From: Temnopleurus reevesii
Lineage: Eukaryota; Echinodermata; Echinoidea; Temnopleuroida; Temnopleuridae
DNA length: 64,000 nt
Assembly: GCA_036244855.1 (NCBI GenBank)
Contig: BQKZ01000745.1
Coordinates: 1 to 64,000 of the forward strand
Reading direction: 5' to 3'
Every line of letters starts with the position of its first letter. The first letter of the stretch is position 1. This document shows, one piece after another, positions 13,047 to 26,600 of the stretch. The position numbers were made by a program, and so were the translations under genes. The notes below the pieces were generated by a model. The model saw only the letters and a list, made by a program, of their open reading frames with translations. It searched no databases and had not been told where the DNA came from.

Positions 13047-16000
13047 AAAAAAAAAAATGAAAAAAAAAATGGACATCAATGAAAAAAAAATATATGGTTT
13101 AGTACTGTATACAGTAAATCTATTTTCCTACACACCATGAACAGTTCGAGCAAATATCTATATTTGGCTAATTCTGAGTTATCCCTTTTGGGATATTTTC
13201 GAGCTTCACTAAACGTGTTGCATTGCGTTAGAACAGCCTGAAAGTTCAGAGCGAATTGAAAAAATCTATCTTGTTAAGGCACTTGCAAACAGGGATGATT
13301 TAAAGGTCCACTATTATGAAAATACAAGTTGATGTATTATACCATTATCAATACCCTTTTCAGTGAAAGAGGGCCCAAATGTGTTTCATATATTTTATAA
13401 TATCTTTTTTTTTTTCATTTTTATGTTGGCTTAGTAGGGAACGCCCCTAAAAATTTCTTTCAAATGTCAATCCTGTTGTGACATCACAAGAGTCAAGTTT
13501 GTTCACCTTTCTAGATCATGTTTCAGAGCTGGTTCTGTAAATAACAAAAGGAAATATGTGGATCAATGCAGGGATTTCAATTCAGGTAATTGCTCATTCC
13601 AATTCCATTTCATTGATCCACATATTTCCTTTTGTTATTTACAGAACCAGCTCTGAAACAAAATGTAGCAAGGTGAACAAACTTGACTCTTGTGATGTCA
13701 CAACAGGATTGACATTTGAAAGAAATCTGTAGGGGCGTTCCCTACTAAGCCAACATAAAATTGAAAAAAAATATTATTAATTATTATCTATATGGGAGTT
13801 TTAAGCCGTACAATATTAAGCCATATTGTACAGCTTCAATTTCNAAAGAAATTTTAGGGGCGTTCCCTACTAAGCCAACATAAAATTGAAAAAAAATATT
13901 ATTAAATATATATGAAACACATTTGGATTCTCTTTCACTGAAAAGGGTATTGATAATTTGGTACAATACATCAATACAGATCAACTTGTATTTTCATAAT
14001 AGTACCCCTTTAAGGCAATTAGCACACGGTGTATCGACCTGCAAAAAGGGTCTCCGAGAGGAAAGATTATTTATATTTTCGTATGCCAAAGAGAAAATAG
14101 TTCCACCATGTGCTACCTGTTCATCTAATAAAAAGTTGTTTCAATCCCCATAGACTTGCGTGTAAACTGGAAGGAAGTTCGAGCCGGCGGGACTTCGGAC
14201 TTAGCCTTTTTGAGCTAATATTATGTTAGCTTAATCGAGATATTTGCTCGGACTGATGAATCTAGATACAATTTCTTCTTCAAACTATGCATGTAGGGCT
14301 TAACTATGTACTATTAACTATGCCTATTAACCAAAACAGTTTTCATTGTCTACAATATGAAAAGTTGGCAATATTAGGTCGGAAATACTATGATTGCATA
14401 CTCCAAAAGAATTTCACTTTGTATTTTTCCTAACTTTGACAATATAGATTAAATTTATGGATGAAAAGCTAAGTGCAATCCAAAATACTATAAATGCCCA
14501 CTCCCACTACTCCCTCAAACCCTTGAGTGAAAAAAAAATGAAGTAAAGTGTCACTGATTCTATGAACAAGCCTAAATATTGTTTGGATATTAATACACTT
14601 TTAAGAAAATCGCTTGCAATTTACAATCATTTTTCTTGCTATATATATTCAATCATGATTTGGGCAGGTTCATAAAATCAGTGACAAAATAATCTAGATA
14701 ACTGACTGATTTAAACAGTGACTATTTTGAAGAAGTGAATCTTATCAAAGAGTATTGAGAGTGACATTTTGGTGGATTTTTATTGAAAAGTTAATTTTCA
14801 CTTATTTTGGGGGAGACGCTGTGGTCAAGATCTATGAGCGATCACAGAAGTTCCTTTAAAATTAGTGAAAGATTTTATTTCAATATTTGGGAATTTACTT
14901 TTTGAAATTTCTCACTCATAATTTTTTAGAAAGTATATTTGCAGTTGAATTTGACCAGTATAAAATCCAAATTAAAAATCAAAGAAGAAAAAAAAAATAT
15001 TGTACACTAAACAGTGAGGCATACAGATAAACTCTGTTCGGCATGCAAAGCAACCATGATTACTGTGAATATATGAAATCACACGACAGGAAGTAAAAAT
15101 GCCTCTTACTTGACGTATGTGACCTCGGTCGAGGGATAAATTCACGAGAATACCTGAAAATGCCTTATGAGAGAACAAGAATAGAGGCATATACTAAAAC
15201 ATGAAGACAATTTCAATGCAAATAAAGAGATAGCTAGGTTTTTCTAATGACAGAAAGGGTTCATAAAATTGTACACAAATTTGCAAAATACGCATGAAAA
15301 TACAGAAATAAGAGCAATACCCTTTTTTCCTCTGGGGGAAGTGTAGAAGAGCAGTCATAAAATAGTGTATTGAAAATAACAGAAGAGTGATCAATCAGGG
15401 AAAATGTTATTTCATATGCTTTAGAGGTATGCTGTGGTGCTGAATATGAAAATTCCTCTGATCACTCTAAAGGGGAAAGATACTGTTTCAACGGGAGCAT
15501 CCCACGAGTCCGACAGCCCACGAGTCAGACAGCCCACGAGTCCGACAGCTCACGAGTCCGACAGAAATGAATATAAACTTACTACATCGAAAATTTTCAA
15601 AATGAGGTTCGAGCTAGACATTTTTACTTTCACGCTCGCAAGATCGACACTGACAAATTATTTGCTTTGAGCCCGACAGCACGCAAACAGACCTACAAGA
15701 CCGACTAAGTAACGTAAATATAGTGCTGTTGAACTAATAGACCAATTTTACCTAGAGTCGGTCTCATTTGCAAAATTTTTGTTCGGTCGTAATCATGTGC
15801 GTTTTCATAATTTTGTCGGATTCATGAGTTGTCTGACTCTAATCCGTTTATATGTAATGTCTATTTCGTGTACCAATTATTCAAAATGTCGGCCTCGTGA
15901 GCTGTCGGACTCGTGGGCTGTCGGACTCGTAGGCTGTCGGACTCATCGGTAGTACCCGTTTCAACATGCTTTAGTATACTGGATAAAAGCTTTCCTTTTT

Positions 16001-19000
16001 CTTTTTCAGAATATTGATGGGCTACATCTGATAATTTTCTGCTTAAAGTGACATTCTTTTGCCAGAATTAATATGTTTTTCTTTCTCCTTTTTTTACGAG
16101 ATCAATCTGATTTGGTGGAAAAAAACATCCTTGGAAGCACTAAAGAGACATCAGATTAGAACTGAAGGATATTGATATAACTACAGTCAAACCTGTCTAT
16201 AGTGGCCAGTGTCTATAGTGACCCTCTGTCTATAATGGCCACTTAGATTTATTCCCTCCAGGTGGAAATGCATGTTATAGAGCCTGTCTATAGCGGCCAC
16301 TTTTTCTGTTTCCATTGGGGTGGCCTCTGTAGACAGGTTTGACTGTACTATGAACATGATGCTGAAAGAAATTTTACAAATTAAGCAACACTTATTCGAT
16401 CCGATCATGGCTCTAGTGGATAATGCCGAGCCGCCAACGTCACATATTTAAAAAAAAAAAAGACCCTATTATTTCCTCATAATAACCTTTCCAACACAAG
16501 ATCTCCAGGATCTACTTGTAAGATATCCTACGAAATACAATAAATTCCTCAGTGTTGGCAGCTCTGATAAAGCTACATGCTACTCAACAATCACAGACTA
16601 ATAAAATATGACTGAAAAAAAAGAAGATTTTTGGACATGATAACAACATGTGATTTAAATTGAGATGCATTTAATTTAAATCATACAAAAAAAGCAAGCT
16701 ACTATGCACTGGTAATCTGGGAACACAAAAACCATATTTTAACTAGAAATATTTTGCTCTCATGCTAAAATAGCTACTGCTGGTAGATGCTGAAAAGCGG
16801 CTAAGTATTATCTATATCTAAATAGATAAATGATTATAAGGTACACATAATCCTTTCTAATTGTAAATCTAAAATATCACTTCATTTAGAATATTTCTAA
16901 TCAATAATTTCATAAACAAGGTCTTGCGCAACCCAGCATTTTCCTTTCTATTTTTCATAACTACAAGTAGCTGAGCAACTCATGATTGACGGTTGGTCAA
17001 TGTTTTATTGCCTTGACAAAACTTACAAATCAATAACTGTCAAAATATGCACCTAAATTGAATATATATTGTAACATCATCCTGGCATTATGTTAATTCA
17101 ATGCTAATACATACAACACTTAAAATCAAGAATATAAAATGCATACATGTGCAAATAGCTTCCTTGATCAAAAGAATGACAGGACAAGAGAAAATGCAAT
17201 TCACCATAATGCCACACCCAACCACAACATACATTGCAAGTTACACTAATATATTAACAAAACACCACATTAGACAAGATACAACAGTATAAATGCAATG
17301 ATACAGCTGAGTGTGGATGTGTACACACAATACGCACAATACATGTATGTACATATTGCATGTGATTATGATTTTTAACCATATTCTCAAAGGCGGCTGT
17401 AGTGTTATCAATTGAATGATTTTGGCGTTAGTTTGATGATAATTGAAATAATTCTTGCCTAATCCCAACATGAATAAGCACTGATTGACGGTGCCTTTCC
17501 TAGATGCTGTAAGAAAAAATGTACAGGCATACTCCTACTATGATTTGTGTAAATTTATTTCACAGCATCTCGGAAATGCACTGTCAATCAGTGCCCATTC
17601 ATGTTGGGATAAGGCAAGAATTATTTCAAAGGTGGCTGTTAGTTCATGCATGTCATTGAATGTTATTTGACAGATGAGTAGGTCTCAAGCAAGTCAAAAG
17701 AGAAGAGAATGATAAATAACACCTGATATTTTTTAATACTTCACATAGTACACAGCAAAGCAAAGCAAATGAATGTTAAAACAAAGCAATTATTAATGTT
17801 AAAAGGCAATAAATTATGGAGTTTTACAATACATGATTACACATGTACATATACAAAATGACATGCAAAGCATTCCACCTTTGCTTCCAGACAGATTTAT
17901 TCGGCCTCCTTGTTAGAGATAAGAAACAACTTCAAAAAGTCAGAAAACTTGGTCAATGTACACTTCAACAGCATTTTCCTCTCACAAAAAAATGTGGACA
18001 AAGTTTTAATGTTTCAGATTCTTAACAAAATTGCATGAAGTCGAAGAAGACAAGTAATTCTGCCTGGTGTCAAGGTTATTATTCGGTTAGCAGCAATGTA
18101 AGCATAATGAGTTATAATGTATAATCAGTGCAGCAATACCGTAAGTCTTCCAAAATTAAATAGCATTTTACTGTGCATATAATTAAAATAGAGAAATGTC
18201 CTTGCGAACCTGTCTTTAATCCCACAACTTTCATTATACTCTAGGTATCTCTTTCAGAATTGTCCTCGTTGGCAGTTTATTTTTGTATTCTACAAAACTC
18301 CTTGGCCCGTATTCCGATAGCAAAGTTTAACTTATCCCAGGTTTAAGTCATTGTTATTTAGACAATTGGTTTATCTTTTAAATAGCCCGGGTGTAAGTAA
18401 CAATGGTTTAGTCCCCGGTTAAGATAAGCCTCGCTATCGGAATACGGGCCCTTGAAAATAATTTCACTCATTATTTAGAAAAGGATCAATTAATCTCCTC
18501 CAAGAAAAAATTACTATGCAGCATTCTAATAATTACCACTTGTAGTTGATTACAATAGAAGATGAGTGTGGCCACACCTTTTCAAGTGGGATAAAAATAG
18601 ATTAGAAGATTTGCTCTTTCTTTGAATGGATTCTGCGCAAGAAAACAGCATAATACCTTTCATTTTCAAAAAGAATGAAAAAACCTGCAATTAGAGTAAA
18701 ACAATCACACTAAAGTGGCTAGTAATAATTCTCTAAAACTCATCATTATAAAAGTACAGTAATAAATATCATGATTTTTACTACAATGCATGAAATAAAT
18801 TCTAAATGAGGAAACAATTTATCCTGTTTTTTTATATTTTTTATTGTATCGGATATCATCAGCTAAACTTTGAAGGGTTAAACACCCAATAACAGGCATT
18901 AATGAGATTTTCGATATTGCTGCACCAGTCATACTTTGACATGATTGGATGTTTTCTTACATGCCGAGTGAGGGCGTGCTGAGGCTTCGCCCGCCGACGA

Positions 19001-22000
19001 GGCGACCGGCGTCTGAGGGCTGGGACTCGTGAAAGAGTCACCGCCGAAACTGCTGCTAAGGAGGTCAGGACTCAAGGCGCCTGATTAGTTGGGGGTTAAA
19101 GGTTAGAGGTCAAAGATCAAACGTGCAATTTGTTAGTTTCGTATTAACACTGCAATCTTGAATTTGAAGGAAAAATAAATACATGTGCAGGATTGCCAAC
19201 GATTATGGAATATTAAATTAGGTGTATTATCATTTAAATAATTTTTTTTTTCAAATTTCTGAACAAACATACAAAAGGGCCCCGTAACATAAAGGTTTGC
19301 GATTAATTGCTAATCTGTTAGCGATTGATATCAATCGCAAGTCTATGGCAAATTATGTACTAAAGTTTGCAATTGATCCCAAAATCAAATAGTGATTAAT
19401 CGCAAACCTGTACAGTCTTTGTCGTATAGCTTTCTTTCACAAGAAAAAAACACATCTTTTATATCTTTTTGCCTTTTGCACCATAATTTTTTATTTAATA
19501 AAAGCATATTCCTTTAATGGTTGACATCTCTGAATAAATGGGTTAGAGGATGAGATGCAAAATTGCATTAAACAATCACTGCAAAAGCATTCAATGTATT
19601 CAAGTTAGTTAAATATGGCCATCAAAACTAACAATAGATCACCATCTTAAATATTTACATCTTTTCATCAATTTCATAAAACAGTTTTAATACTTAAAAT
19701 TAAAATTATAGCATGCAAAATATATAGTAATGAAAGCTAATCAGTTAATTAACAGATGAGATTTCAACTAAATTCAATTCATGTGAAATATTCAATGCAG
19801 TATATATTCAAAAGAATAAACTATAGATGGGAAACAAACATAAATCAACAATACAGCATCTATACATCCATAATTAGGATTGATCCTCACACTAACATCT
19901 CATACAATTTCTATCCATATGGCTTCATATCTCTTGCCCCCTAGTCTACAAACACAGACCCATTCAGCGTGTTTACACTAGTCAAAAAAACATACATGTC
20001 CATGTCTTAGGGGGTGTTGTTCGAAAGTTGCAATTGATCGCAAGTTGCAGTTGATCAGAACGCACCAATCAAAATCATTGTTTCATGTATGCCACATTAA
20101 AAGCGCACACTACATGCGAATGAAAATGTGCATGTAAAGTGATTTGCAACTGATTTCCAATCAATTGTAACTTCGGAGCAACACCCCCTTTAATAGTGTC
20201 TTCGTGGTGAACTGTTTATAGCAAAAGCCTGTCTACAAGATGCATCAGTTTTCTCGAAGTAAAATTATATATTTAACCTGTCAATACAGGTCATCTGTTA
20301 AAAAAAAATGTTTAAGTATGTATTGTACAGTATTGCATTTCCTTTTTTTGTTTGCTCAATAATTAATTCATGTTCTAATTACTCTATCATTTGATTACAA
20401 TTGTAAATTGCTAGCCTGTACACTATTGATTTACATGTATGTTTGTTGTTGAAGAAAAAATATAATTTTGTTTGAATTGAATATATCATAATGCATTAGC
20501 AACAAGTGCAGTGCTATGTTTGTGCATTGAGACTCTGTGCAACATCTGACACAGTGGAGCCTGTCAGAGCCATAAGGATGCACCAAAGGGTATGCGTTTG
20601 TAGACTACTTAGAATCAGTCCTTTGAACAGCATTATTAGTACTTGTAATATTAGATTGACAAACAAGAATGCAAATATGACTTGAGCCGGTAATGGACTG
20701 GATTGCCGAATTCACCTCGACATGCATGGAATGACATCAAGTAAAATGCTAATTTATCATTAGTCCTCCACCTCCCTCAATTCCATCCTCACCCTAAAGA
20801 CACATTCAAATATTTGTACAATGTAACAACACTCAATTTTATTTGTAATAATACAGTCTAGGCGGAGTGAGTGATGATGGTAGCCTAAAGTCATCAAATA
20901 GTGTCTTGATTTTCTGAATCATCCCAGTCATTTATCTCTCCTTTTTTATTCCTTTCTCATGAAAAAGTTGCCTTGAGACTGAACCAATTTTGTTATGGTT
21001 GATTTGTAGCTGCACAACTGCCAACCAATCAAGAATATGACCCCTTTTACACTACCATCCTGGGGCCAGGCTGCCAGGCTGGGGCCTGGCCGCGGCATGG
21101 CCCGGGCCAACACAGTGGGTGGTCCCGAGCCTCACCCGAGCCAGTTCACCCATTTACACTACAACTCTTGGCCGCTGCCGAGCCTGGCCCAGCTATAGAC
21201 CACACACCACTAATTATGTCAGGTGATCATTGTTGGTCAGGTGACGCCGTACCAAAGATATTCATGTAATTAAAAGAAATAATAATATAAATTAAATGGC
21301 ATATATTCCAGCTATCTTTTTCATATGAGCATTAAAAGCAACTATTGGTGGTTTGGATGAGTCCCATGAGATGGCAGGAATCGGTGCAAATGGGATTTTA
21401 GGGAAATTTTTACAGTCTTGTGCAAAACTCGATATATCCCAACATGGTCCCAGCCAATTTATAGGTAGTTTCATTTTCAGACCCTTTTCTGAGAGAACGA
21501 GCTGAAAGACCAACCTTCATATTTCATGAAGATGAAGGAAATAAGATGATCTACTAACACTCAAGTCTGAATGTTACTGTTCCTAGCACTTATTTTTGAT
21601 AAATTTGTACTTTTTACTTTTTTACACATGAGTCAATGGGAATATAATTAGTGGTGTGCGCCCTATAGTAGCTATCCCGCCACCCCATGTAAACAACAAA
21701 TATTCGTTCCGATCCTGGCGAATCAAATGATGTACGGTAATTTAAAAACTCGAAATCAACGAAAAAGTGGAAAGTAGCGCGCGAGTGAAAAGTTAACAGA
21801 AAATGATGTCATCGGCTAAAAACGTGACGTTTCACGCACTTCATTAGCATAACAGGCCGCGGCCTGGCCCCAGTTGCTTTTACACTACCTCGGGCCGCGG
21901 CTGAGCCCGGGCTCAGACTACCTCTTGAGGTGGTCCGAAAACGGGCCGCGGCCTGGCCCCGGGCCTGGCCTCTTTTGCTTTTACACTATCGAAACTCGCG

Positions 22001-23657
22001 GCCTGGCCGCGGCTGAGCCGAGTTAGGGGGTAGTGTAAAAGAGGTCTATGTATAGCAGCATGTACATGTATTTTCATAACAATTCAAGGCTTTCATCACA
22101 ATTCAATAGCTGTGAGTATGGTTCTTGTCACAATTTTTCTAGCCTTTGCTTACATGATGTGTTATTAACACCTAGATTTTTATCTCATAATGCATACTCC
22201 TGAATGGTTAGCATGACGGACATGCTTAGTGAAAATGTAACAAAATTCTCTACTTCCTTGGGAAGCATCCCAGCAGGGCATTCAAGGTGCTCAGGTGCAT
22301 TGTGCAACAAACTTACATTGGAATGTATACCTTGATAACAATATAATTCAAACTTTTCCAATTATAAAATCTAACACACTGTAATTCACACAATTCATAC
22401 AGTATCCCTCACATTCTCATTGACACCACTAATCATACATCATAAGACAAATGAATTACATATCTTCACAAAGATGCTTAATATTCATAATTGTAAATCA
22501 TCAAAAAATTCAAACACCTGCACTCACAAATGTATTCAATCAATGCAGGAAAGAATAGAATAACTCGTTACTCTAATTAGCCCCCACCAAAAAAATCACA
22601 TATGTTCACAAAGATGCTTGATATTCAAAAGCATAAACCACTTAAAAATCAGAACAAATCCATTTACAAATACATGTCTCTGATCGATGCATACAAGCAA
22701 ATAACACAAACAAATCTCAAAAAAATGAATCACATATGTTCACAAAGATGCTCAATAATTATGTAAAATCACATATAAATCTGAACAACTCCACTTACAC
22801 AAACCCAATCAATTCCTATGAGATAAAAACACAACTCGTAGATCTATTTCTCACCGTTATATCATTTCCTTCTCAACGCATCGCACTGATTTTAGTGTCT
22901 CCCAGACCTCTTATGATTTTCCTCACACTCGAGACGGCTCCACGCAACGTACATGTGATCAGCACTCATCTAGCCTCGGTTAAAGGCTCACTAAGAATTT
23001 TTTCACTAATAGTTATCTGGGGTGTGAGGGCATGTGTGAGAAAAAAATCTTATATTTGGGGAAAAAAAGTCTGGAAAAATCTGAAATTCTCACAAACAAA
23101 TACTCTTTTCGTTGAATTTGGATTGAAATAAAACACATGATAAAGAAGCTTACAATGGTGCCCCAAAATCTGAATTTAGGTTAAAATCCTAACTTTTACA
23201 TCCTTGATTCTCATGAATGCTTATTTCAACTTGTAATAAACTCATCTTTTCTACATTAATACCCAATATTATTTCCTTTGTATGTATTTTGTTTAGTGTA
23301 GGTATACTTTTATATGTTTGATTGTTCATAATTTGAACAAAAATCTGATTTTTACAAATTTATTGACTCGCATGTAAATACAAGAACTAAATACAATGAC
23401 ATATATTCTGACAATATCCTGAATAAAAAAAACAACAAATAGCCTTCATACAGAACTAACATATTGCTTCTAAGTTAACCATTAGCCACTTCACTCAACC
23501 GTTGCCCTGGCGATAATCCTGCTAACACGAGTGCAATTTCCTCATTTTGTTTCAGCTCACTCATTCTACCACCTTCTGTCTGTCTTATTCTCCCCCTTCT
23601 ATTTCACTCTACCTCTCTCTTCTTCCTATCACTTTTATTCTCTCCCTCCCTCCTCCA

Positions 23658-23696
<39 letters not shown>

Positions 23697-26600
23697 GTCT
23701 TCCACTCTCTTTCTCTCTACATTTCTCCGCTCATCTCTACTCTCTAAATTCTCCTCTTCACTTGTTCCATAGCCCCTCCCCCAGCTCTGAATATAATCTA
23801 AATTGATTTCAGTAACTTCATATCTAAATGAGATAGACTGATGTTAGTACATGTTAGTCCCCCCCCCCCCCCAAAAAAAAAAAAAAAAAAAATCTTTTCC
23901 CCTCTTTCCTCTCTCCATTTTCCTCATCTTTTGTTTCCTAGAACACCCCCTCCATTTAGCTATGTTTAGAATCTAAAACATATCTCAGTAACTTCACATC
24001 TAACTTAGACTAAGTCAGATGTTTGTTTAAATTGTTACTGTTTCATTCTTTATGGTGGATCTCTGAATCTTAATAATGTGGATTAAATAATGCTTATCAA
24101 CCCCCTCCCATCATCCCTCCCATCACACACAGACACTGCACTACCTTTTCATTCCACCCTCTCCCCATTTAGAGAATAACTTTGCATTAATTGTAAAACG
24201 TGGCCCCTAACTTCCCCTTCATCTCAATTCCTCCTCCTTTTTATCTTCTTCCTAGGGCTGTCTCCCTTCTCCATTGACCATCCATATGCTTTCTCTCATC
24301 TTCACTCATTCTTTTCACTCCACCCTATCTCCATTAAGAACAAAACTTTGCTTTAAGTATAAAACTTTGCCCCTCTCTTCCCCCTTCTTCTCAATTCCTC
24401 CTCCTTACTATCTTCTACCAAGACCTGTCTCCTTTCTCTTTTTACATCAACATCCTTTATCTCACCTTCCTTCTCTCTCTCTTCGCATCCCATCACTCTA
24501 TAAAATGCAAAACCTCACCCCTAATTATATCGCAACATCCAGCCTTCATCTTCATATTGCTTTGAATGTAAAACTTTCCTCCTCTCTTCCTCCTCCTTTT
24601 TATCTTCCTTCTTCCTACGAATACCTTCGCCATTGACCATCCACATCTTTTCTCTCACCTTCCTTCTTTCTTTGCACACCTTCAACTCTATAAAATGCAA
24701 AACCTCGCCCCTAATTATACCGCAACATCCGGTAATCTCATTATACATCTTCATCATCTTCTCCCTCTTCATTAAGCATCATGTCACATCCGCTCTACAT
24801 GTAGTCTCCATTCAAAGACCCAATCCAAAGTGATTTATTTAGTACTGTTTACTCATAGGAGTTATTACAGAATTGCTGAGACCTTTACAAAGAATCTTCT
24901 AGATCAGAAATCAGAACAAGAGTAGCCAAACAGCTAAAACAATTGTTCTCTTGAAAAAGAAAGCAGATCCAAAACCTCTAAATTCATTAATTTATTTGGC
25001 AAGTATACTAAACTACAATAATGATATATTTCATCAATGATCTGTGATAGATGGCTATTCTGTACATGTGTCTGAATGAAAAGTCTACAATGCTATTCCT
25101 GTAGAAAGCCACTTTTTAGTGTACATAAATTTTACCAAATTCACTGGATTTGAGACCTTTTCACACATTCATTAGTGAGTCTTTATTTTCATGTTTTGAA
25201 AGAATATTTCACACAAGACAATGGGCATTCTAATGAGTGAAAATTTTAATGAATTCATGGTCACAAAATTCCCGAAAATAGAACCCAAGTGAAGAATTTC
25301 AGCTATTAGAGCAATAGCTCCTGGATTAGTAGGGTGCAGACAGTAGCTATTGTGGTGATAGTCTCGCAAGACTGACAGTTTCTCCTAATAAAAGTCAGTA
25401 ACAAATAAATTGCTTGTATTGGGTCTATGGGTATCTAGACTAATTCCCTTAATACATACTGGCATGTAAGATACTGACTGACACAGAACATACATGTATC
25501 ATACAAGTACATCATGTTTGTATGTATTCTGTTTGCATACTCCAGAAAGAGAATCACAAGAGAATTCTAAAGTCAGATGAGTTGATGTTTCCTGAATTCA
25601 GACCATTTTGCTTTTTTGACATTTTGAAAAGTATCAGGTGTGGAAATGTTTGATAAAATCACAAACAAACTCGCACCACAAAAAGAGAGGCAATTAGGTA
25701 AACTCATATTATTGTCTCGTTACAAAACAAATTGCATGCATGTTGTCTATAATACGCTCATGACCTTGTTAATACTTCCACAATTTAAGCGTACAGATAT
25801 TTTCATGATTTCGGACCAGTTCGACACATTGGCGTGCTGTTATTTTCACGTTTTGGACAGTGTTTGTACACACATGAATGTGCATCATATAGAGTGGAAA
25901 TTTTCGCCCAAACCGCGAAATTAGCAAAAATAAAACCAACGCAAAAATTTCAGCTTATGCAATTTACTGATTCAGGAGCACTGCAACAAGCAACAATCTA
26001 AAAGTGGTCCCAGGTGATTAACATCATCCACATACACACAAAAATTAAAGTGTGCATATATTCAATAAAATCTCTACAGAACTTCACAATTGGCATCAAA
26101 GTGTGTCACGTAACACCAAATTCGTCCAACAATATTAGTGGATCCTTTCGCTAAATGTTATTGTTTATAATTCATTCATTCCTTGATGTTAATGTATGGT
26201 GGAAAATTTTCGCACTCTAATTTTCGCAGTGATAAATTGTCAACCGCGAATTCAAGACCTGCGAAAATAATTGCTAAAAATTTGTATAAAAAGTTAACAT
26301 GCGCAGTACTTCACACAGTGTGTTTTGGAGTTGCAAAATAGTGCTATCAATGTTTCAATCACTTGTATATTTGCATTTCTAATCATAATCTCCTGATTAT
26401 ACAGTCATTCATTACAATTCATTCTTTTGTAGCAGTAATCACTATCTGTTTCTTAAAAAATCTATATTAGTCAGGTCGGGAGATATTTTCATCGATTATA
26501 TCCGCGAATTCAATACCCTACATATTCATGGACTAACCAACCGAAAAAAAATTAACATCACAAAATTATCCCGCTATACAGTATTGCGCAAACACACCCA

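Larger units (their letters stand above)
7833..18960 (-). other. Large intron rich in inverted-repeat elements
   Basis: 7850-8480 purine tract; 8910-10085 cluster of CACCAGTCGT elements; 10470-10560 SINE-like tail; 11207-11360 MITE; 13008-13070 poly(A); 13300-14013 fold-back; 15493-15957 fold-back with 8-bp TSD; 16182-16347 MITE; 17388-17660 palindrome; 18304-18450 MITE. Between these (10560-11200, 11360-13000, 14014-15490, 16350-17380, 17660-18300, 18450-18960) I see only AT-rich intron without supported exons. Confidence 0.65.

Noticed and set aside
16187..16408. 73-aa minus-strand frame
   Set aside because: Lies in a MITE with terminal inverted repeats; no coding evidence.
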